A DNA stretch of 64,000 nt from Flavobacterium covae (GTDB lineage Bacteria > Bacteroidota > Bacteroidia > Flavobacteriales > Flavobacteriaceae): contig CP067379.1 of the NCBI GenBank assembly GCA_019565575.1, positions 992,001 through 1,056,000 on the forward strand, given 5' to 3'. The translations under genes and the position numbers were made by a program. Positions 57,573 through 64,000 of this stretch are shown here, in pieces (within the stretch, counting starts at the first letter, position 1; the number at the start of each line of letters is the position of its first letter). The notes beneath the pieces are model-generated. The model made no database searches. It was not told the DNA's origin and saw only the letters and a list, made by a program, of their open reading frames with translations.

Positions 57573-58496
57573 ATTAATTCAAGTTGCTAGTTGATATTTA
57601 TAAAAAACAAAGGTTAAGTAATTTTGTTTTGTGAACCAAAAAACAACACCAATGCTTTGCAAAGACAAAATTATATCAATTTTTTGTTTAATTGATGATA
57701 TTTTAAAAGGAATTGAACATCCAGAAGATATAAGAAGACAGGTTAGTGATAGTGAAATTATTTTAACTACGATTGTGTCATCGACAAGCTTTTATGGAAA
57801 TCATAGTTCAGCTATAAAGTTTATGAAACAATATGGATTTATACCAAAGATGCTTGACAAGAGTAGATTTAATAGAAGATTACATAAAATTGGAAGTTTG
57901 CTTTATGAGTTATTTGAAATAATAAGTTCATATTTTAAAGATTTATGCTGTGAGATGCAGTATATCATAGATTCATTTCCAGTTGCTGTTTGCAATAATA
58001 TGAGGATTTCGAACTGCAAAATCCTCAAAGAAGAAAAATGGCGAGGTTACACAGCAAGTATGCGAAATTATTTTTATGGAGTTAAAGTACAATTACTTAC
58101 CACAAAAAATGGAATCCCAATAGCTTTTCATTTTACACTAGGAAAAACAGCAGATGCAAAAGCACTAGGGAAAATGATTGATAAATTACCAGTAGAGGCT
58201 TCAATATATGGAGATAGAGCTTATACTGATTATAGTTTAGAGGATGCTGTATATGAAAGAAGATGTATTTCATTAAAAATTCAGCGTAAATCAAATGCTA
58301 AAAGAATGGATACTTTAGAACAAAAAAATGAAAAATTAAAAATGAGAAAAAAAGTAGAAACCACAATAAGTGACATTAAAAAATTATTCCCTAGAACAAT
58401 ACATGCAGTCACATTAAATGGATTCCTTATAAAACTAACATTATTCGTTTTTTGACCCCAATTAAATAAGTCGATTAACTAGCAACTTGAATTAAT
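57573..58496 (+). mobile_element. IS982-family insertion sequence
   Basis: About 924 bases, bounded by 20-bp perfect inverted repeats ATTAATTCAAGTTGCTAGTT (57573-57592 and, inverted, 58477-58496). It contains one transposase gene. The exact target duplication is unclear because both flanks are rich in TTAATT. Size and repeat length suit the IS982 family. Confidence 0.8.
57631..58455 (+). CDS. IS982-family transposase
   Basis: A 274-residue intact DDE transposase with GTG start. The order is typical of IS982: an N-terminal helical region (IISIFCLIDDILKGI), FNRRLHKIG, then the first Asp in YIIDSFPVAVC, a second in YGDRAYTDY and the acidic end (KVETTISDIKKLFP). An intact frame and intact ends suggest a recently active copy. 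It sits in the toxin/immunity array and separates a gene fragment from its surroundings. Confidence 0.85.
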   Translation: MNQKTTPMLCKDKIISIFCLIDDILKGIEHPEDIRRQVSDSEIILTTIVSSTSFYGNHSSAIKFMKQYGFIPKMLDKSRFNRRLHKIGSLLYELFEIISSYFKDLCCEMQYIIDSFPVAVCNNMRISNCKILKEEKWRGYTASMRNYFYGVKVQLLTTKNGIPIAFHFTLGKTADAKALGKMIDKLPVEASIYGDRAYTDYSLEDAVYERRCISLKIQRKSNAKRMDTLEQKNEKLKMRKKVETTISDIKKLFPRTIHAVTLNGFLIKLTLFVF

Positions 58497-58946
58497 TTAA
58501 ATAAAAAACCATTTAAAAAAATTAAATTCAATGAAAATTTTATAGCTTTTAAAGGATTTAGTCCATTCTATCTAGAAAGTGAAAATTTAGATTTAGTTTT
58601 TAGTTGCTTGGGAAAAAAAGAAGGTTTTTACGAAATTATTTTAGATGAGGAAAACGGAATAAAAAAATTAATATCTGTTTTAGATACTAATTTTAAATTA
58701 GAAACAATTCAAGAACATATAGTAAATTCTATATTTAGTGTAGAATTTGACTCGAAAACTAATTCCTTACATATTAGTCCTTCCGAAAAATCAAAAACCT
58801 CAAAATATGACAACAACCAATTTTATTATCCTGTAAGAATCAAAGATAATTGGCTTATGATTAAAGACGATAATAATAAAAATCATTGGATAAAATGGAG
58901 AGATAATAATGGCATAATATTAATAACATGGAATTATGATGCTTAA
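58497..58946 (+). pseudogene. 5'-truncated immunity-like gene next to IS982
   Basis: An open frame runs directly out of the IS right end (KKPFKKIKFNENFIAFKGF) to TAA 58946, ending NHWIKWRDNNGIILITWNY. The first ATG-like start inside is poor, so the 5' part was probably removed by the insertion. The C-terminal IKWRDNNG resembles the VKWKEGN end of immunity protein 5b. It is a likely remnant of another cassette's immunity gene. Confidence 0.5.
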
Positions 58947-59144
58947 TTTTTCAATATATTTTTGATTTCATATTCATTGATTTATAATAATCCTCAAAAT
59001 AAAAAAATGAAGGAAGTTATTCAATTACTACTACAATAAAATGTGAATTATCAAAAAAAGCAGAAATATATTATATTACAGTAAAATAGAATACTGCTAT
59101 TGTAAGTATTAGTACTGAACATACAATAGATTATTGACACTGTT

Positions 59145-59203
59145 CCACAAAATCTGTAAGTTAAAAATCCAAGTTTTAATTTTATAACTTACAGATTTTG
59201 TGG
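59145..59203. repeat. Perfect 19-bp inverted repeat
   Basis: The arms CCACAAAATCTGTAAGTTA (59145-59163) and its complement (59185-59203) enclose 21 bases. It lies 20 bases beyond the dprA stop. There is no T run after it on either strand, so it is not a standard terminator. It could be a miniature IS remnant or an mRNA-stabilising hairpin. Confidence 0.7.
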
Positions 59204-59222
59204 GTATTAACCTAAAAAAAAC

Positions 59223-60322
59223 TTAAACAATCTCAAAATATTTTCCAGGTAAAGGTCTAATTACGCCTTTTAATTCCATATTTAAGAATATAGAAGATAG
59301 CTTATAAATAGGTAGTTCGCATTGGAGTGCAATATAGTCTAGGTGTTCTTTGCCTTTAGTTTTTAAAAAATCATATACGATTTGTTCCTCTGTTTCGAGA
59401 GAAACAAACAGTTGTTTTTGTATAGATTTTATTGATTTTTTTAAATCCCAGTTCAGATGGTAAATTAAATCTGTGGCATTTGTTAATAATTGTGCATTGT
59501 TTGTTTTTATCAAATTATTACATCCTTTACTATATTTATCGGTTACTCTTCCTGGTACAGCAAAAACATCACGATGATAATTATTAGCCATCTGGGCAGT
59601 TAATAGAGAACCTCCTTGTTCTGCACTCTCAATTACAATAGTAGCTTCTGAAATACCTGCTACTATTCGATTGCGTCTTACAAAGTTTTCTCTATCAGGA
59701 TTAGAAGTACTCCAAAATTCTGTTATAAATCCCCCATTTTCTTCCATTTTTCGCATATATTTTTGTGACTTTTGGGATAAATTTGGTTCAAACCATGTGC
59801 TAAAACACCTATAGTCTGTAATCCGTATTTCATAGCGCATTGGTGTGCTACTATATCTACTCCATAGGCAAATCCGCTTATAATAACAGGGTTAAGAGGT
59901 GCTAAATCTTGAATAAGATTTTCGCAAAAATCTATACCTTGTCGTGTTACTTGTCGTGTACCAACAATGCTAATGATTTTTGGGTTTTCTAAATGAATGT
60001 TTCCTGTTGTAAATAATAAAATAGGGGCATCATAACATTCTTTTAATCTCGTAGGATATAAAGAATCTTGAAAATACCATACGTTAATGGATTCTTTTAG
60101 TAAAAAAGATAATTCTTTTTCTGCTTTGGTAAATAAATTTGTTTTTTTAAATTCTGTTCATCAAAAACCTCCTACTCCATCAATTTTGGCTAATTGTGTA
60201 GGGTTGGTTTTAAATACTTCTTCTGCTGATCCGCAACTCAAGATCAATCTTTTAGCAATAACATCTCCTACTCCTTCTGTATTCAAAAGAGCTAAGGCAT
60301 AAAATAAATCAGTATGTAACAT
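59223..60322 (-). CDS. dprA: DNA-processing protein DprA (frameshifts)
   Basis: About 366 residues from ATG 60322 when shifts near 60165 and 59815 are read through. The N-terminal helix-hairpin-helix/SAM-like part is ILSCGSAEEVFKTNP and IDGVGGF. The Rossmann-like core that binds single-stranded DNA includes ISIVGTRQVTRQG, VIISGFAYGVDIVAHQ and FVRRNRIVAGISEATIVIE. The C-terminal winged helix is YDFLKTKGKEHLDYIALQC. DprA loads RecA on incoming single-stranded DNA in natural transformation. Its presence beside repeated, recombining cassettes is suggestive only. The shifts in this widely conserved gene are probably sequencing errors. Confidence 0.85.
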
Positions 60323-60518
60323 GGCGTATAAATAATAATGTTACAAGTTACATATTTTTTAATTATTGATAACATTTGTTAATAAAATTTTTAATTTGAC
60401 TTGTAATTTTTAATTTTGTTCTCTAAGAATTTAATTTTGTCTAAAATGAATTACCTATTTAAATAAAAAGGTTTTTTGCAGTTAGTGAGATTAGTTTAAA
60501 AGATTATTTAAAAAACAG

Positions 60519-61474
60519 ATGAATATCGAACAATATATATCCGAATTACTTTATCGTTATCAGTGCGTAATTATTCCTAATATAGGTGCTTTTTTAACTG
60601 AAACGATAACGACCACTGTACAAGAAAACATAACTACTTTTTTTCCTCCTAAAAAAGTAGTTTCATTTAATAGTTACATAAAAAATAATGATGGTTTATT
60701 AGCTAATCACATAGCATTACAGGAAGGGATAAGTTACACAATAGCTGTAGCAAAATTGGATTCTTTAGTAAAAGAATGGGAACAAAATTTGCAAAGACGT
60801 GAATTTATTATTTTAAAAAACATAGGTATCTTAAAATATAATATTGAAAATCATATCGTATTTGAGGCATTTGAACATACTAATTATTTAACTTCATCGT
60901 TTGGGCTTACTTCGTTAGTATCTCCGACTATTAAACGCGAGGTCTTGAAAACAATCGTTCCTCAGGAGACTATTAAAATATTAGAAGAAGAAGAAAAGGA
61001 AGAACCTATTTTGGGTCTTCCACAAAAGAAAAATCCATTTAGAAACTTTTTAAAATATACAGCCATATTAGCGGTAGGTGTAGGATCTGGAACTTTTGGA
61101 TATTTAAGTTACCTTGAACAAGAAGAGCAATCAAAATCATTAACGGTTCAAAAGAAGTTCAAAAAGAAGTAGAAACTAAATTACAAGAGGCTACATTTTT
61201 TATAGAAAATCCTGTTCATCTCAATTCAGAAAAGAAAACATTGGCCTTTCATCTAGTTGCTGGTTCTTTTAGAAGTTTATCTAATGCTGAGCGTGCAGTA
61301 AATGAATTAAAAGCTAAAGGTTTCCCTGATGCTAAAATTATAGATCAAAACGAACAAGGTTTATTTCCTGTTTTTTATGGTAGCTATGCTACTTATACAG
61401 ATGCACAACATCAACTAACAACAATTCAAGAAAAAGACAATCCAGAAGCTTGGTTATTAATAAAAAATTTATAA
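60519..61474 (+). CDS. HU-CCDC81-like and SPOR domain membrane protein (frameshift)
   Basis: About 317 residues when a shift in an A run near 61160 is read through. The N-terminal 150 residues are a pair of HU-fold repeats of the bacterial CCDC81 type (ISELLYRYQCVIIPNIGAF, GISYTIAVAKLDSLV). One membrane helix lies near 185-205 (YTAILAVGVGSGTFGYL). The C-terminal SPOR domain is FHLVAGSFRSLSNAERAVNE and PVFYGSYATYTDAQ. SPOR domains bind denuded glycan strands at the division septum. The combination is typical of Bacteroidota and probably links the cell envelope to the cytoplasm. The IS1182-like element begins a few bases after its stop. Confidence 0.85.
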
Positions 61475-61480
61475 TTCACA

Positions 61481-63257
61481 AAAGAGGCTGTCCAAAAAGT
61501 TTAGGACAGCCTTTTTATTGCTGTTTTACTCTAAAACATGTATTTTAGAGGTGACAAAAAACAAGCAATGGCTAAAGTAACATTTAAAAACCAGACAGGC
61601 AATTCTCCAGAACTTTTTCCAATCAATATTTTTGATAAAATTGATGATAACCACCCTGTTCGACTGGTCGATTCTATAGTTGACAGACTTGATATTAGCG
61701 ACATAGTTAAGCTTTATCGCGGTGGTGGATGCTCTGCTTACCATCCTAGAATGCTAATCAAAGTATTGTTTTATAGCTATTTGTCAAATATCTATTCTTG
61801 CCGAAAAATAGCCAAAGCACTTAATGAGAACATTCATTTTATGTTTATCTCAGGCAATTCCACTCCTGGGTTTAGAACCATTAACGAGTTTAGAGGCAAA
61901 ATTTTGAAAGATAAAATCAAAGTTTTATTCGCAGAAGTAGTAAAAATATTGGTCGACCTAGGTTATATAAGCCTTGATGTTCAATATATTGATGGTACTA
62001 AAATTGAAGCAAAATCCAACAAATACACCTTTGTTTGGCGTGGTTCGGTTGAAAAATACAAAGAGAAATTAGAAGTAAAAATCAACACTATTTTATCTGA
62101 TATAGAAAACAGTATACAATCAGAAAACCAAGAACTTAACCAAGAAGCATTGCCAAAAAAAATCAATTCAGATGAATTAAAAGAAAAGCTATCAGAATTG
62201 AATAAAAAGTTAAAAGAACCGACTAAGAAACAGGTAAAAGAACTACAGAAATTACAGGAAGAACACCTTCCAAGATTAGAGAAATACGAAAAGGATTTAG
62301 AAATACTTGGAAATAGAAACTCTTATAGTAAGACAGACCCTGACGCTACTTTTATGAGAATGAAGGAAGATCATATGAGAAATGGGCAACTCAAACCAGC
62401 TTACAACCCTCAAATATCAACTGAAAATCAATTTATTACACACGTTTCTATACATCAAACGACCAACGATACCAACACATTAGAGTCACACTTAAACAGT
62501 TTTGAAGAAAACTATAATAGACAAAGTAAAGAAGTTGTCGCCGATGCTGGATATGGCAGTGAAGAAAATTACCAAATGCTTAAAAACAAGCAAATTGAGC
62601 CCTTTGTAAAGTACAATTATTTTCATGCAGAGCAGAAAAAGAAACTTAAAGAGAATCCTTTTTAGTGCAAAATTTATTTTACAATCAACAATACGATTTC
62701 TATATCTGTCCTATGGGGCAAAAAATGGAAAACATAGGAATAGGTAAGCGAATCTCTAGCAATGGATATGAATCAGAAGTGACTTATTATCAAGCTAAAC
62801 GATGCGAAGGATGCCCATTGAGAAGTTTATGCCACAAAGCAAAAGGGAATCGAAAAATAGAAGTCAATCACCCTCTAAATTGCCTAAAAAACGAAGCTAA
62901 AGAATTACTAAACTCAAAAAAGGACACAAACACAGAAGTAAAAGACCTGTTGAAGTAGAGGCAGTATTCGGACAACTAAAAAACAACAATAAATTTAATC
63001 GGTTTACATTTTTTGGGTTAGAAATGGTAGAAATGGAGTTTCTACTAATGGCGCTTGGTCATAATTTCAGAAAAATGGTGGCTACAACTACAGATTCAAT
63101 GAAAAAAGCTTTTAAAACAACTCGTTCTTGCTCAACATACAACTATATGACTCGATTTTGCCTTCTAATTGTTTTTGAAAAATTAAATTTTACTAGCAAT
63201 CACCAATATCGTGAATTTGCGGCATAAAAAAAGCTGCCCTTTTAGGACAGCCTCTTT
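61481..63257 (+). mobile_element. IS1182-family insertion sequence
   Basis: About 1.78 kb with matching ends AAAGAGGCTGTCC (left, 61481-61493; right end inverted, 63245-63257). The left end can also form its own hairpin (GGCTGTCC/GGACAGCC at 61486-61511), and the right end a similar one with GCTGCCC. These may block read-through transcription. It lies between the SPOR gene and the thioesterase gene without breaking either. Confidence 0.8.
61568..63227 (+). CDS. IS1182-family transposase (frameshifts)
   Basis: About 552 residues from ATG 61568 ([12 protein letters not shown]) when shifts near 62660 and 62925 are read through. It has the N-terminal domain ([30 protein letters not shown]), the DDE core with [18 protein letters not shown] and [13 protein letters not shown], a Cys-rich segment ([16 protein letters not shown]) and the C-terminal [19 protein letters not shown]. 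These are the standard IS1182 features. A long coiled coil spans the middle insert. As read, it is inactive. Confidence 0.8.
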
Positions 63258-63283
63258 AGATTTTTATACAAAAAAAAACATTA

Positions 63284-63291
63284 TATCTTTG
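63284..63291 (+). promoter_or_regulatory. -7 promoter box of the thioesterase gene
   Basis: TATCTTTG, a perfect TAnnTTTG match, lies 15 bases upstream of the ATG. The region where a -33 box would lie falls at the IS1182 right end, so the insertion may have replaced the upstream promoter element. Confidence 0.6.
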
Positions 63292-63306
63292 TAAAAAATT
63301 TAAATT

Positions 63307-63819
63307 ATGCAACCTAAATACCCTTCAGAATCCTTAACTGTTATTACTGACTTAGTTTTACCTGGCGAAACCAATCCGTTAAATAATTTATTTGGCGGTG
63401 AACTTTTGGCTAGAATGGATCGTGCAGCAAGTATAGCTGCTAGGAGACATTCACGACGAATTACAGTTACTGCTTCCGTAAATCACGTTGCTTTTAATAG
63501 ATCTATTCCTTTAGGAAGTGTGGTAACTATTGAAGCAAAAGTATCTAGAGCTTTTAATTCTTCTATGGAAATTTTTTTAGATGTATGGATTGAAGATCGT
63601 GAATCGGGTAATCGTACTAAAGCTAACGAAGCTATTTATACATTTGTGGCAGTAGACGAAACAGGAAGACCTGTTGAAGTTCCTCAAATAATACCTCAAA
63701 CGGAGGAGGAAAAATCAAGATATGATGCCGCTTTAAGAAGAAAGCAATTGAGTCTGGTATTAGCTGGAAAAATGAAACCAGATGAAGCCACAGAATTAAA
63801 AGCTTTATTTATCCAATAA
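63307..63819 (+). CDS. Acyl-CoA thioesterase, hotdog fold
   Basis: A 170-residue intact protein of the YciA/acyl-CoA hydrolase type. It opens PSESLTVITDLVLPGETNP and has the conserved NNLFGGELLARMDRAASIAA (catalytic Asp region on the hotdog helix) and the SVNHVAFNRSIPLGSVVTIE strand pair. It hydrolyses acyl-CoA to free acid and CoA in the cytoplasm; chain-length preference cannot be read from sequence. It is a single gene with its own promoter, and only non-coding sequence follows to the window end. Confidence 0.9.
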   Translation: MQPKYPSESLTVITDLVLPGETNPLNNLFGGELLARMDRAASIAARRHSRRITVTASVNHVAFNRSIPLGSVVTIEAKVSRAFNSSMEIFLDVWIEDRESGNRTKANEAIYTFVAVDETGRPVEVPQIIPQTEEEKSRYDAALRRKQLSLVLAGKMKPDEATELKALFIQ

Positions 63820-64000
63820 TAAAAAAGAGGAAGGTGTTCTAAAAAGTAAATAAAGTAATATTTGGTTTATCACTACCGTAATAAGAGGTATCTTATAAAA
63901 TATTATGTAACTTACCTAACTATTGATTTCATTGGGTCTGACTTTGATTGACTGTAGCGACATGACTAAACCAGATTAAATAACAAAATGATACCTTTTT

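Noticed and set aside
57507-57593. Left half of the gene interrupted by IS982
   Set aside because: Joining it to the frame right of the IS gives no continuous reading frame for any target duplication I tried.
60087-60302. Plus-strand frame of 71 codons opposite dprA
   Set aside because: The minus strand reads as the N-terminal part of DprA once one shift is repaired.
1-64000. tRNA or rRNA genes
   Set aside because: I saw no cloverleaf-like sequence with conserved T-loop bases and no rRNA motifs on either strand.

Overview
The window looks like a chromosomal segment from a member of the family Flavobacteriaceae (Bacteroidota), probably a Flavobacterium-like bacterium. The DNA is AT-rich. Several genes are preceded by the Bacteroidota -7 promoter box TAnnTTTG. 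There is a T9SS C-terminal sorting domain, a TonB receptor with a DUF4249 partner, the Bacteroidota form of the arginine operon (N-acyl-ornithine carbamoyltransferase, GNAT first gene) and a type II-C cas9.

Layout: 1-7.2 kb holds small unknown genes, a TRIC-type channel, a Tim44-like/SPFH pair, an unknown gene and an AAA-DUF4143 ATPase behind a perfect palindrome. 7.3-11.7 kb holds a TonB receptor, a DUF4249 lipoprotein and another lipoprotein. 11.8-17.1 kb holds tex followed by a three-gene ABC-three-component conflict system (REase-like effector, small middle component, DUF2326 ATPase). That system sits between two 69-bp copies of the 3' end of tex and looks like a small island. 17.2-22.7 kb holds a delta-60 repeat T9SS protein, a polysaccharide flippase and a CZB-PAS zinc sensor. 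23.3-31.3 kb is the arginine operon (GNAT-argG-argC-argD-argF'-argB-argE-argH), convergent with an Lrp-type regulator and tatA. 32-34 kb holds a membrane protein and a GH3-family enzyme.

34.1-39.3 kb is a minimal type II-C CRISPR locus. It contains a tracrRNA, cas9 and, behind cas9 on the opposite strand, one 30-nt spacer between two unequal repeats. No cas1 or cas2 is present. The repeat before the spacer keeps its promoter half and the repeat after it keeps its tracrRNA-pairing half, as if only the parts needed for a single guide RNA remain.

39.7-59 kb is an array of contractile-injection-system effector cassettes. A LysM protein and a LysM/PAAR-like (DUF4280) spike are followed by a conserved 'trunk' protein with a variable peptidoglycan-hydrolase C-terminus. 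Four further C-terminal toxin modules follow (lysozyme-like plus CHAP amidase, GH19 plus CHAP, YkuD-like, lysozyme-like plus M15-like). Only the GH19-CHAP module has a full-length trunk. Each module is followed by predicted immunity lipoproteins. Repeated trunk pieces and shared cassette-entry sequences suggest that toxin ends are exchanged by homologous recombination, as in Rhs/Cdi orphan cassettes. An IS982-family element sits at the end. 59-64 kb holds dprA, an HU/SPOR protein, an IS1182-family element and an acyl-CoA thioesterase.

Caution: many genes, including conserved housekeeping genes (argF', dprA, lrp, tatA, cas9), are split by single-base shifts, mostly at homopolymer runs. I therefore annotate each split gene as one feature. 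Sequencing error is the simplest explanation, and real decay cannot be excluded without read data.
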